From positions 163,254 through 227,253 of the forward strand of contig DBXV01000012.1 of assembly GCA_002309695.1 (NCBI GenBank): a stretch of 64,000 nucleotides of DNA. Direction: 5' to 3'. Of this stretch, positions 50,759-59,082 are shown in pieces (within the stretch, counting starts at the first letter, position 1; the number at the start of each line of letters is the position of its first letter). This DNA is from Myxococcales bacterium UBA1203. Its GTDB lineage: Bacteria > Myxococcota > Myxococcia > Myxococcales > UBA5297. Position numbers and translations under genes: made by a program. A model generated the notes under the pieces. The model was not told the DNA's origin and made no database searches. It saw only the letters and a list, made by a program, of their open reading frames with translations.

Positions 50759-53133
50759 GTCCCCTCCGGTTCCGATTTGCCGACGCCATGTTCTTTGGCC
50801 TCAGCCTCAGCGGCCCGCGCCTTGAACCGGGCCAGAATCCGCTCCGGCGTAACGGGAATCTGAAAGAAGCGCTCGCCCGTGGCGCTGGCGATGGCGTTGG
50901 CCACAGCCGGGGCCATCAGTTCCAGGGCGGGCTCGCCGATGCCCTTGGCGCCCGAGGGCGAGTTGGGGTCGCCGCTCTCGAGGAAAAACGCCTGCATCTC
51001 GGGCAGGTCTGCGGCGCGGAAGAGCCTGTAGCTGTTGAAGTTGAGCGTCTTCATGCGCCCGCCCTCGTTCTTCATCTCCTCCTGGAGCCCGTAGCCCAGG
51101 CCCTGCACCATGCCGCCGTAGATCTGGCCCAGGAGCATGGGCGGATTGATGGCGCGGCCGATCTCGTGGGCGGCGGTCATGCCCAGAACCTTCACCTTGC
51201 CCGTCTTCCTGTTGACGGTGAGCTCCACCGCCTGGCAGCCGTAAACCCACGTGAAATAGGCATCGCCCTGGCCCGTCTCCTCGTCCCAGCTGACGTGTCC
51301 GCCCTGAAAGACGCCGAAGGCGTAGGGGTAGTCCTTGCTCCAGTAGAAGGCGTCCCCGGCCTCCTGCCAGCTCATGGAAACGGCGCCGTCCTTTCCCCAG
51401 ATGCGGTCGTCGTGAAACGTCACTTCTCCGGGGGCGCAGCAGAGCTTTTTGCAGAGGACGGAGGCCATCTTCTCCTTCAAGTTTCGCGCGGCGATGACCG
51501 TTGCGCCGCCGCCCATCAGCGTTCCTCGGGAGGCAACGGTGGTGCCGCCGTCGGGGATGTTGGACGTCGAGGCCATGCGGTAGCGGATGCGCTTCACGTC
51601 GCAGCCGAGTTCCTTCGCGGCGATGAGCATGAAGGCCGACTCCGCACCCTGGCCGTTTTCGTGGACGGCGACCTCCAGCAGAATCGAGCCGTCGAAGTTC
51701 ACGTTGATGATGGCCGAATTGAAGTCCGCGCCCTCGCCGCCCAGGCTCATGCCGCGGCTGCTGATGGCCAGTCCCACGCCGTAGAGTTCGTCGCTGCCCT
51801 CGGCGGGCACGCCATGGCTGCATTTTTTCATCTTTTCTTCGATGTTCGCGGCGGCGAGCACCGCGTCCATGGCCTTTTCCAGCGTGACCTCGTGGCTGCT
51901 CAAGGCCTGCCCGGTGACGGTGATGCTGCCCTGCCGCACCATGTTCCGCCGCCGGAATTCGACGGGCGAAATGCCGAGCTTTTCGGCGGCCATGTCGGCG
52001 AGCTCCTCGATGGCGAAATTGACCTGGGGCGAGCCGAATCCCCGGAAGGCGCCGGTGAAGACGTTGTTGGTGTAAACGCCGTACACGTCGCAGTGGACGT
52101 GGGGGACGGGATAGGGGCCGCAGCACTGCGCCGTGGAGCGGAACGTCACCCAGGGCGTGGCCGAGCAGTAGGCGCCCGCGTCGGCGATGATTTCCACCTC
52201 GGCGGCGTAAAAGCGCCCGTCCTTCACGCCCATCTTGTAGTGCAGAATGTAGGGGTGGCGCTTGTAGCTCTCGCGCATCGACCATTCGCGGGCATAGGTG
52301 AGCTTGGCGGGCCGGTGGGTCAGCCGGGCGGCCAGCGCGGCCCGGGCGCAGACGATGGCGGCGGTGTCGTCCTTGCCGCCGAAGCCGCCGCCCATGGGGA
52401 TGGAGCGCACTTCCACGTCTGCCAGCGGGCACCCCAGAATCGCCGCCACAAAGCGCCGCGTGCTGAAGGGGTGCTGCATGCTGCCCATGACTTCCATCAC
52501 GCCGTCGGGCCGCAGCGTGCAGAGCGCCGACTCAGGCTCGATGTACGCGTGCTCGTGGTGCTGCGTGCGAAAGGTGTGTTCCAGAATGAAATCGCACTCC
52601 GAAAGCGCCTCTTTTCCCCGCCCGTGCCGCACCTTGTAGTGGTTCACCACGTTGTTCTTCTTCCCCTCGAAGACGCGGTCTTCGTAGAGAAAGACGGGGG
52701 GATTTTTCAGCGCCTCCTCGGCGTCCAGCACCACCGGCAGCGGCTTCGTGACGCTGGTGACGCGCTTTGCCGCTTCCAGTGCCTGCGCGCGCGTCTCGGC
52801 CGCCACCAGCGCGATCACGTCGCTGTTGCAGCGGATATGATCGCCCGCGCCGACGATCATTCTGTAATCGGGAATGAGGTAGCTCCACGTCGGCTGCCCG
52901 CCGATGCGCCGCACGTCGTCCGCCGTGATGACCTTCACCACGCCCGGCATCTTTTCGGCCCCGGACACGTCCAGCGAGACGAGTTCCGCGTGAACCTCGT
53001 CCGAATAGACGGGAACGACGTGAACCATCCCGTGGGCCTTGAGGTCGTCCGCGTATTTCGCCCGGCCCGTCACCTTGGCGGCGGCATCATTGCGGAAGGC
53101 ATGGGGATTGGAGCGTTTCTCATCACAGCTCAT
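50755..53133 (-). CDS. Xanthine dehydrogenase-type molybdopterin-binding large subunit
   Basis: 792 residues. Molybdenum hydroxylase catalytic subunit. Features: VTGRAKYADDLKAHGMVHVV at the N-terminus, the MPT-binding PMGGGFGGKDDTAAIVCARA, GAFRGFGSPQVNFAIEELAD, ISSRGMSLGGEGADFNSAI and the active-site Glu in KGIGEPALELMAPAVANAIA. Given the guanine deaminase immediately upstream (overlap of four bases), xanthine-to-urate oxidation is the most likely reaction. As the family also contains aldehyde and purine hydroxylases, that stays an inference from context. Confidence 0.9.
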   Translation of the reverse strand: MSCDEKRSNPHAFRNDAAAKVTGRAKYADDLKAHGMVHVVPVYSDEVHAELVSLDVSGAEKMPGVVKVITADDVRRIGGQPTWSYLIPDYRMIVGAGDHIRCNSDVIALVAAETRAQALEAAKRVTSVTKPLPVVLDAEEALKNPPVFLYEDRVFEGKKNNVVNHYKVRHGRGKEALSECDFILEHTFRTQHHEHAYIEPESALCTLRPDGVMEVMGSMQHPFSTRRFVAAILGCPLADVEVRSIPMGGGFGGKDDTAAIVCARAALAARLTHRPAKLTYAREWSMRESYKRHPYILHYKMGVKDGRFYAAEVEIIADAGAYCSATPWVTFRSTAQCCGPYPVPHVHCDVYGVYTNNVFTGAFRGFGSPQVNFAIEELADMAAEKLGISPVEFRRRNMVRQGSITVTGQALSSHEVTLEKAMDAVLAAANIEEKMKKCSHGVPAEGSDELYGVGLAISSRGMSLGGEGADFNSAIINVNFDGSILLEVAVHENGQGAESAFMLIAAKELGCDVKRIRYRMASTSNIPDGGTTVASRGTLMGGGATVIAARNLKEKMASVLCKKLCCAPGEVTFHDDRIWGKDGAVSMSWQEAGDAFYWSKDYPYAFGVFQGGHVSWDEETGQGDAYFTWVYGCQAVELTVNRKTGKVKVLGMTAAHEIGRAINPPMLLGQIYGGMVQGLGYGLQEEMKNEGGRMKTLNFNSYRLFRAADLPEMQAFFLESGDPNSPSGAKGIGEPALELMAPAVANAIASATGERFFQIPVTPERILARFKARAAEAEAKEHGVGKSEPEGT

Positions 53134-54458
53134 TCGAGAGACATCTCCTCCCCCCGGTAGAAGGCGCGGGAGATGAGCGATTCACAGCGCGTCCGGTCGG
53201 TGTCCAGACACGAGGTCAGGCGATCCAGAATCTCCTCGCCGCTCATGCCTTCATTGTCGTTCACCCGGAACTTCGCGGGGCAGACGATGAAATTGGCCCA
53301 CTTGCCGGCGCTGAGATTTCCAGAATCTTCGCCGACTCCCAGAATTTCGGCGCCTACCCGCGTCGCCCGGTGGAGGGCTTTGGTAAACGTGGCTTCGCGG
53401 ATGCCCTTTCGCCGGTTTTGCCGGACGAAGGAGCGCATCACGTCGAACATGGACAGGAAGGGCCCGGCGCCGATGTCGCTGCCAAATCCCCACTGCACGC
53501 CGTCCGATTCGGCGCGGCGGAAATCGAAGAGCCCCGAGCCCAGGCCCCTTTCCTCGATGGGGGCGTTGGAGGTGGGGCAGTGGGCCACGGCAGTTCCGCG
53601 CTTCGCCAGCAGCCGGTATTCGTCGTCGCTCATGTGGATCGCGTGGGCCGTCACCGATTTTTCCGTCAGCATTCCGACGCGGTCGTAGACGTCCGTATAG
53701 GTCTTCATCCCTTCGAAGCCGGGAATGCCGCTGTACATGGCCACGACGGAGGCGATTTCCCGGGGCGATTCGGAGAGGTGCGTCTGGGTGAAGAGACCTT
53801 TGTCGCGGGCGAGTTTTCCTGCTGCCCGCATGAGTCCCGGGCTGGTGGTCAGGGCAAAGCGCGGTGTGACCGCGAAGAGGCTGCCGTGGCGCTCGGCCAG
53901 GGCCTCCAGATCGGCGAGGGCGCACTTTGTTTCGTGGGTCAGGAACGGCGGCGAATTCATGTCCATCAATGGATTGCCCGCCACGAAATCCCCCGTGAAG
54001 GACTCCAGTGCAGAGTCAACGCTGCAGGCGTGGAGCGAGCAGAAGATGGCTCCGCCAAAGGTGCCTGCCCGCATGAGCTTCTTCGCGAAGATGGCCGCCT
54101 GCTTTCGCGTGTAGTCCGCGTCGGCGAATTTCGCCTCCCGGGGAAAGACGTGATTCGTCAGCCAGTCCAGCAGATTTTCTTTGGGCGCGCTGCACACCTC
54201 GTCCTGAACCCAGTGAAAATGGATGTCGAAAAAGCCCGGAAGAATGAGGTTTCCAGTCAGGTCGATTTCCGGGATGTCCCGCGCCTGCTTCAGAGGGAAA
54301 CTCTTTGCATGGTCGATGGCGCGAATGCGGAAACCGCCGGTTTTTTCGCGTTCGAGCAGCAGAACTCCGTCCGGAAAGACGTCGAGGCGTGTGTCGCTCA
54401 GCGGGTTGAGGATGGTTCCGCGGATGAGCAGCTGAGAGGAAGAGTTTGTGTCGGGCAT
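53130..54458 (-). CDS. guaD: Guanine deaminase-type amidohydrolase
   Basis: 442 residues from ATG 54458. Metal-dependent amidohydrolase of the guanine deaminase family: LILPGFFDIHFHWVQDEVCS with the first metal ligands, FAVTPRFALTTSPGLM, TQTHLSESPREIASV, TAHAIHMSDDEYRLLAKRGT, VAHCPTSNAPI and GFGSDIGAGPFLSMFDVMR. Turns guanine into xanthine plus ammonia in the cytoplasm. Its stop overlaps the start of the molybdoenzyme large subunit. The usual HxH is HFH here. The frame is open 20 codons earlier, but that stretch has no conserved residues. Confidence 0.88.
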   Translation of the reverse strand: MPDTNSSSQLLIRGTILNPLSDTRLDVFPDGVLLLEREKTGGFRIRAIDHAKSFPLKQARDIPEIDLTGNLILPGFFDIHFHWVQDEVCSAPKENLLDWLTNHVFPREAKFADADYTRKQAAIFAKKLMRAGTFGGAIFCSLHACSVDSALESFTGDFVAGNPLMDMNSPPFLTHETKCALADLEALAERHGSLFAVTPRFALTTSPGLMRAAGKLARDKGLFTQTHLSESPREIASVVAMYSGIPGFEGMKTYTDVYDRVGMLTEKSVTAHAIHMSDDEYRLLAKRGTAVAHCPTSNAPIEERGLGSGLFDFRRAESDGVQWGFGSDIGAGPFLSMFDVMRSFVRQNRRKGIREATFTKALHRATRVGAEILGVGEDSGNLSAGKWANFIVCPAKFRVNDNEGMSGEEILDRLTSCLDTDRTRCESLISRAFYRGEEMSLE

Positions 54459-54648
54459 GGCTGGGTTCTTTGGGTGCGGATGAAAAATGAAAACGATGAA
54501 TGCGACAGATGGCCGCACTCATCGTTATCTCGATATAAACTCAAAATTATATCGCTTGCAAACGTCCTGTTTCATTCATGGGGGAGCCCGAAAATCCGCG
54601 TCGGCGAATGCGGATGACTTCCCACATAAAGAGTCTGGTAGTGCCGAA

Positions 54649-54682
54649 GCAGAGTTTTTTGGGTACATCCAAAAGACTCTGC
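54649..54682. other. 14-bp-stem hairpin in the guaD / barrel-gene gap
   Basis: GCAGAGTTTTTTGG, loop GTACAT, CCAAAAGACTCTGC with one T:G pair. No T-tract follows on either strand. It may be an operator, an RNA element or a relic of a mobile palindrome. Confidence 0.5.
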
Positions 54683-54765
54683 TGTTCAAAAGGCTGTCAC
54701 CTATGTCGCATTTAGACGGGAAAGAGCTGTCCGACAGAGATGGTGGCCGTGGTCAGGGACGCAGT

Positions 54766-54794
54766 TTGATTTTTCGGCACTCTTTGTGAATACG
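54766..54794 (+). promoter_or_regulatory. Candidate promoter of the small barrel-protein gene
   Basis: TTGATT (54766-54771), 17-bp spacer, AATACG (54789-54794), CGCGCC. It fits the shared layout except for TACG in place of TAGG. The leader terminator begins about 30 nt downstream. Confidence 0.4.
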
Positions 54795-54827
54795 CGCGCC
54801 GGCCGTCGTAAAGACACCCGCAGAGAC

Positions 54828-54869
54828 GGGCCAGGGAATTGAGAAATCACCCTGGCCCGCCGTTTTTTT
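54828..54869 (+). terminator. Leader terminator-like hairpin before the barrel gene
   Basis: GGGCCAGGG (54828-54836) pairs with CCCTGGCCC (54850-54858), then T7 (54863-54869). ATG 54899 follows after 29 nt with GAGG 6 nt before it. No forward-strand gene lies upstream for over 20 kb, so it has no upstream transcript to end. Confidence 0.75.
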
Positions 54870-54898
54870 GAATGGCTCACCAACCCACGAGGTCTTTC

Positions 54899-55543
54899 AT
54901 GAAAAAGACGCTTCTTCTTCTGATCGCGGCAATTTCTTTCCTGCTTCCTTTTTCGGCTTTTGCTTCGGTGCCCGGCGGTCCCGTCCATTTGGACCTGGGC
55001 GTCGGCTGGTCCGCGAGCCTCAACAGCTATAGCGCTGATTATTACAAAGGGACGGAATCTCAGGGGCCGCACTTTATTTTGGGGCTCAAATTCCGCGTTC
55101 ACGAAAAGTTGATGCTGGGCCTCGACGCATCTCTGGCCGTTCAGCCTTGGAACTATGGCTACGAATATGACTACAGCTATGGTTATGAAGGTGTGGACTA
55201 TACCTACGATGTGTCCGTCAAAAGCCGCCTGTTCTTCTCGGGCGACGCGACCCTGACATTTTACCCGGAGAAGCTGTTCTACGTCATGGTCGGCGTCGGA
55301 TTCAGCGGCATGAACCTGTCCTATGAGACGGGCTACGAGAAGGACGCGGGAACGAACTTCTCGTCGATGGACGGTACCGAATACGGCTGGAACGCTTTGG
55401 TGGCTCTTGGAATCAATATCCCGCTGGCGCCCTTTTTCCGGATTGGCTTCGAGGCCCGCTATCAGGGCGGCTACATCACCAGCGGCCCCCAGCTGTATGA
55501 CTTCAGCCTCTTCTCTGGGAACGTGATGCTTTCTTTCCTGTAA
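54899..55543 (+). CDS. Small outer-membrane beta-barrel protein
   Basis: 214 residues from ATG 54899. Signal peptide MKKTLLLLIAAISFLLPFSA ending AFA. The mature part alternates polar and hydrophobic residues (VHLDLGVGWSASLNSYSADY, HFILGLKFRVHEKLMLGLDA, RLFFSGDATLTFYPEKLFYV, FRIGFEARYQGGYI) and ends SGNVMLSFL with terminal Leu. This fits an eight-strand barrel similar to OmpW/OmpA-like porins. An extracellular loop is very Tyr-rich (YGYEYDYSYGYEGVDYTYD). The leader carries a terminator-like hairpin, so expression may be set by attenuation. Confidence 0.8.
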   Translation: MKKTLLLLIAAISFLLPFSAFASVPGGPVHLDLGVGWSASLNSYSADYYKGTESQGPHFILGLKFRVHEKLMLGLDASLAVQPWNYGYEYDYSYGYEGVDYTYDVSVKSRLFFSGDATLTFYPEKLFYVMVGVGFSGMNLSYETGYEKDAGTNFSSMDGTEYGWNALVALGINIPLAPFFRIGFEARYQGGYITSGPQLYDFSLFSGNVMLSFL

Positions 55544-55573
55544 TCAGGCTTCGCCTGTCAGAGCGACTGACCA

Positions 55574-55608
55574 AAAAGCCTTCCCGACCGATGCCGGGAA
55601 GGCTTTTT
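55574..55608 (+). terminator. Terminator of the barrel-protein gene
   Basis: AAAAGCCTTCCCG pairs with CGGGAAGGCTTTTT around ACCGATGC. It lies 30 nt past the stop. Confidence 0.85.
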
Positions 55609-55669
55609 CATTTGTTGTTGGCGCCGGGGAATATGCCGAATCGGTGCGATGTCTGGCTCCAAATCAAAC

Positions 55670-55705
55670 TTGCGGCGTTCGCTGGCGCTGTGCTAGGCGC
55701 CCGCC
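55670..55705 (+). promoter_or_regulatory. Candidate rpsB-tsf promoter
   Basis: TTGCGG (55670-55675), 16-bp spacer, GCTAGG (55692-55697), CGCCC. Leaves a leader of about 200 nt before ATG 55905, long enough for an S2-type regulatory structure, though I did not identify one with confidence. Confidence 0.45.
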
Positions 55706-55904
55706 GCCTTTTCGCGGGGGAGGAGCATTTCCTCTGGTCGGAAAGGTATTTTTTTTCGCCCAAAACACCCACGCGGCCATGTGCCGCAAATACGCACGCT
55801 TCCTGATCGGGCCGACAGGTTCGGCGGTGATTCGGTTCAGGGAATGTCCCTCCCGCAGCCGCCGTTGCCGGACGAGTTGAGGGAAGCGGTGGAGCAAACC
55901 AGCA

Positions 55905-56843
55905 ATGAGTGAAGAGCAAGTTGAGGAAGTGAAGGCCCCCGAGGCGGCTGCCCCTGCTTCGGCCCCCATCGCCATTTCTATCCAGCAGCTGCTGGAGGCC
56001 GGCGTTCATTTCGGCCACCAGACCTACCGCTGGAACCCGAAGATGAAGCCGTACATCTTCGGCGCCCGGAACGGCATCCACATCGTTGATCTGCAGAAGA
56101 CCGCAGTGATGTTCCGCCGGGCCTGTGCCTTTGTTTCGGAAGTCGTCGCCCGCGGCGGTTCCGTTCTGTTCGTGGGAACCAAGAAGCAGGCTCAGGACAC
56201 CATCGCCGAAGAGGCTGTGCGCGCTGGCCAGTACTACGTGAACAGCCGCTGGCTGGGCGGAACGCTCACCAACTTCCGCACCATCAAGCAGGGCATCGAC
56301 CGTCTGAAATCGCTGGAGAAGATGAAAGAGGACGGCACCTATGAGCGCCTGCCGAAGCGCGAGGTCGCTCTTCTGGAGCGCGAGCGTGAAAAGCTGGGTG
56401 AGAGCTACGGCGGCATCAAAGAGATGAGCCGTCTGCCCGGCGCCCTCTTCGTCATCGATCCCCGCAAGGAAAAGATTGCTGTCGCTGAGGCCAACCGTCT
56501 GAACATTCCCGTCGTTGCCGTCTGTGACACCAACTGCGATCCCACCGGCGTCGATTATGTGATTCCTGGAAATGACGACGCCATTCGCGCCATTCGTCTG
56601 ATTGCCGGCAAAATCGCTGACGCCAGCGTCGAGGGCAACGCCCGCCGCCGCGTCTTCGGCGGTGACAAGGGCGACGACAAAGGTGAGGAGCGCGCCTCCC
56701 GCGGTGAGCGCCGCGACCGCAAGGGCGGTGAGCGCCGCGGCCGCGGTGAGCGCAAGGGGCCGAAAGTCGAGGTCGTCCGCAAGGCTGTGGCTGCCCCCGT
56801 CGAGGAGGCTCCCGCTGATGACGCGGCTGACAAAGCCGAGTGA
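55905..56843 (+). CDS. rpsB: 30S ribosomal protein S2
   Basis: 312 residues. S2 core: LLEAGVHFGHQTYRWNPKMK, PYIFGARNGIHIVDLQKT, VLFVGTKKQAQDTIAEEAVR, YVNSRWLGGTLTNFRTIKQG and VAVCDTNCDPTGVDYVIPGN, with IRAIRLIAGKIADA near the end. The usual length is about 240-260. Here an N-terminal 20-residue Glu/Ala stretch and a 60-residue C-terminal tail with alternating Arg/Gly/Glu (GGERRGRGERKG) are added. Followed by tsf after 168 nt with a hairpin between. Confidence 0.97.
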   Translation: MSEEQVEEVKAPEAAAPASAPIAISIQQLLEAGVHFGHQTYRWNPKMKPYIFGARNGIHIVDLQKTAVMFRRACAFVSEVVARGGSVLFVGTKKQAQDTIAEEAVRAGQYYVNSRWLGGTLTNFRTIKQGIDRLKSLEKMKEDGTYERLPKREVALLEREREKLGESYGGIKEMSRLPGALFVIDPRKEKIAVAEANRLNIPVVAVCDTNCDPTGVDYVIPGNDDAIRAIRLIAGKIADASVEGNARRRVFGGDKGDDKGEERASRGERRDRKGGERRGRGERKGPKVEVVRKAVAAPVEEAPADDAADKAE

Positions 56844-56891
56844 TTGGCGGACGCACAGCGTTCAGTCTGCGTTCCAGTGAAGTGAGACGAG

Positions 56892-56926
56892 AAAGGGCGT
56901 CGGCAGGAGTTGCCGGCGCCCCTTTT
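56892..56926 (+). terminator. Hairpin with short T-tract between rpsB and tsf
   Basis: GGGCGTCGGCA (56895-56905), loop GGAGT, TGCCGGCGCCC (56911-56921), then CTTTT. One wobble pair. A partial terminator here would make rpsB more abundant than tsf, as known in other bacteria. Confidence 0.65.
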
Positions 56927-57011
56927 GATTTCCGTAACAACCTACCTGTTTCAGGGCTCTCCGCCTCCCGATGCCGGGGCGCGGGACAAATGGCCCGAAA
57001 GGATTTTCAAG

Positions 57012-57668
57012 ATGGCAGCAGTGACAGCAGCGGCAGTGAAGGAACTGCGTGAGAAGACCGGCGCCGGCATGATGGACTGCAAGAAGGCGCTCGTTGAGAA
57101 GAACGGCGATGTGGCCGCGGCCAAGGAATGGCTGCGCGAGAAGGGTCTGGCCAAGGCCGGCGCCAAGACGGGCCGCGTGACCGCCGAGGGTGCGGTCGCC
57201 AGCTACATTCATGGCGGCGGCAAGTTTGGGGCTCTCGTCGAGGTCAACTGCGAGACCGACTTCGTCGCCCGGACTGAGGAGTTTCAGACTCTGGCCCATG
57301 ACCTGGCGGTTCATGCCGTGGCCATGAAGCCCAAATATGTGCGCCGCGAGGAGATTCCCGCGGACGTCATCGCCCACGAGAAGGAAGTTTACACCGAGCA
57401 GTGCAAGGAGTCGGGCAAGCCTCAGGCTGCGTGGGACAAAATCGTCAGCGGCAAGCTGGAGAAGTTCTACGAAGAGGTCTGCATGGTCGATCAGCCCTAC
57501 GCCAAAGACCTGAATAAGAAGGTTCATCAGGTCATCACCGAGGCGGTGGCTAAAATCGGCGAGAACATCACGCTCCGCAGATTCGTTCGCTTCGAGCTGG
57601 GCGATGGCCTGGAGAAGAAGAAGAACGACCTGGCTGCTGAGGTGGCTGAGATGACGAAAGGCGCCTGA
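57012..57668 (+). CDS. tsf: Elongation factor Ts
   Basis: 218 residues from ATG 57012 (AAAGGA 8-13 nt upstream). Guanine-nucleotide exchange factor for EF-Tu. N-terminal signature VKELREKTGAGMMDCKKALV, then GAVASYIHGGGKFGALVEVN and CETDFVARTEEF. It is a short form with a reduced core, similar in size to the Thermus/cyanobacterial type rather than the 283-residue enterobacterial form. Followed by a strong terminator. Confidence 0.97.
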   Translation: MAAVTAAAVKELREKTGAGMMDCKKALVEKNGDVAAAKEWLREKGLAKAGAKTGRVTAEGAVASYIHGGGKFGALVEVNCETDFVARTEEFQTLAHDLAVHAVAMKPKYVRREEIPADVIAHEKEVYTEQCKESGKPQAAWDKIVSGKLEKFYEEVCMVDQPYAKDLNKKVHQVITEAVAKIGENITLRRFVRFELGDGLEKKKNDLAAEVAEMTKGA

Positions 57669-57730
57669 TTTCGGCGCCGGCACTGGAGGGCTTCCGCGAG
57701 CGAAGCCGTTCCGAAAGTCTGTCAAATGAA

Positions 57731-57768
57731 ACGGGCGTCCCTCCCTGAGGAGAGACGCCCGTTTTTTT
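57731..57768 (+). terminator. tsf terminator
   Basis: ACGGGCGTC pairs with GACGCCCGT with further CTCC/GGAG pairing, followed by seven T. Confidence 0.88.
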
Positions 57769-57843
57769 ATGCTCCGGCAGATGGTGATGCGTGGCGCAGG
57801 CTGGCCCGGTAAACTTTGGATGCGGCTGCCGGCGTCCTTCGGC

Positions 57844-58695
57844 TCAGAAGGCTTTGTCCAGGGCATCTCTGAGGCGCTGGACGCGCTCCTTTTCGACGGG
57901 ATTGCGCCAGTTCCCGTCTTTTTTGATCCAGGTGCCGACGATGAGGCCGTCGCATCGTTTGGCCAGCACCGGAATCTGCTCAGGCGTGACGCCTGAACCC
58001 ACCAGAAGGGGCATCTCTGGAACGGCGGCGCGCACTTCATCCAAATCGGCCGGTGACGTGGGGCAGCCAGTGGCAGCGCCGGTCACGATGAGCCCGTCAG
58101 CGGCGCAGAACTGAACTCCGTGGGCCATATCGCCCAGAGACAGGTCAGCAGTGCAGGCGTGGGATGAGTGCTTCTTTTTGATGTCGGTGAAAATTTTGAC
58201 CGACTCAGCGTGGAGCGCGGCGCGCGTGCGGAGCAGATCGCCGGCGCAGGCGTTCATCCAGCCTTCATCCGCGAGATGCCCATAGGCGAACCCTTCGGCG
58301 CGGATGAACTGAAGACCGGCAGCTGCTGCCACACCCAGGGCCTCCCGATTGGCGCCCGCCAGGAGCTGAATTCCACAGGGCAGCCCGCAGTCACGTTTGG
58401 TGTCGCGGGCAAGAATGGCCGCGGCAGCAACAGTTTCAGGGTCCACTCGGCCACGCAGATAGGGAAGGTCGGCCATGTTCTCCATGAGAATGACGTCCGC
58501 GCCGCCTTCCTTGAGAGCACGCGCGTCCGCGAGGGCAAAATCCTCAATTTGATCCAGCGCACGGCGAAGCGTTTCGCTGCTGGTGGGGGAGAGTCCATCG
58601 GACGGGACGCGGAAGTCGGGCGCGCCGGGGAGCGGACGGAAGTGGACCATGCCGATGAGGGCACAGGGCGTTCTGGATGCGAAAATCCGGGGCAT
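57844..58695 (-). CDS. btpA: BtpA/SgcQ-family TIM-barrel protein
   Basis: 283 residues, the usual length. ALIGMVHFRPLPGAPDF at the N-terminus, GGADVILMENMADLPY, GIQLLAGANREALGVAAAAG, LQFIRAEGFAYGHLADEGWM, FTDIKKKHSSHACTADLSLG and LLVGSGVTPEQIP are typical. BtpA was linked to photosystem I assembly in cyanobacteria, but most bacterial members are of unknown function and probably bind a phosphosugar-like ligand. Divergent from mraZ. Confidence 0.88.
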   Translation of the reverse strand: MPRIFASRTPCALIGMVHFRPLPGAPDFRVPSDGLSPTSSETLRRALDQIEDFALADARALKEGGADVILMENMADLPYLRGRVDPETVAAAAILARDTKRDCGLPCGIQLLAGANREALGVAAAAGLQFIRAEGFAYGHLADEGWMNACAGDLLRTRAALHAESVKIFTDIKKKHSSHACTADLSLGDMAHGVQFCAADGLIVTGAATGCPTSPADLDEVRAAVPEMPLLVGSGVTPEQIPVLAKRCDGLIVGTWIKKDGNWRNPVEKERVQRLRDALDKAF

Positions 58696-58918
58696 TGAAG
58701 AGAGCCTTTCTGGGTGAGTGGTGAGGGGAGCCTTTGGAAGGCGCCGGATGGAGATGGTGAACTGCCTCTCCGGAGCCGGCGAACGGGCCGCGACGAGAGC
58801 CCGATGGAGCGCGGCAGGAAAGGCTTTTTTGGCGTTTCCGTCGATGCACCGCTTCGGTCTCGGCGGGCGTTTGACGGTGATGCGTTTTCATCCTGCTGCC
58901 CGGGGCCGGCCGTTTATT

Positions 58919-58951
58919 GGACGTTCGTCCAGAATTTCTGGACCGGGGTCC
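58919..58951. promoter_or_regulatory. Tandem palindromic operator, two GGAC-N4-GTCC sites
   Basis: GGACGTTCGTCC (58919-58930) and GGACCGGGGTCC (58940-58951), centres 21 bp apart (two helical turns). The segment between them also makes the perfect palindrome GTCCAGAATTTCTGGAC (58927-58943). Looks like a binding site for a dimeric regulator. Confidence 0.5.
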
Positions 58952-59000
58952 GGTCTGCCGGGGCGGCAGGGAGAAATCGTCCAGATAGTGGTCGGCTGCG

Positions 59001-59016
59001 ATATGGGACCCCATAT
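59001..59016. promoter_or_regulatory. 7-2-7 inverted repeat
   Basis: ATATGGG-AC-CCCATAT, about 70 bp upstream of the MraZ boxes. Operator-like; regulator unknown. Confidence 0.4.
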
Positions 59017-59082
59017 TTTGTGGTCATGGGGGCGAATCAGTTCTGGTGTTTTGCTTTGACTAAAATTGGCGGGTGGCGGAAC

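Larger units (their letters stand above)
54459..54898. other. Divergent intergenic region with structured leader of the barrel gene
   Basis: A 440-bp gap. It holds an imperfect hairpin near 54492-54525, a perfect-looking hairpin at 54649-54682, a promoter candidate at 54766-54794 and a T-tailed hairpin at 54828-54869. No open frame of convincing quality is present. Confidence 0.6.

Noticed and set aside
50788..53160. 790-codon open frame opposite the molybdoenzyme large subunit
   Set aside because: No recognisable motifs; the reverse-strand gene is a clear xanthine dehydrogenase family member.
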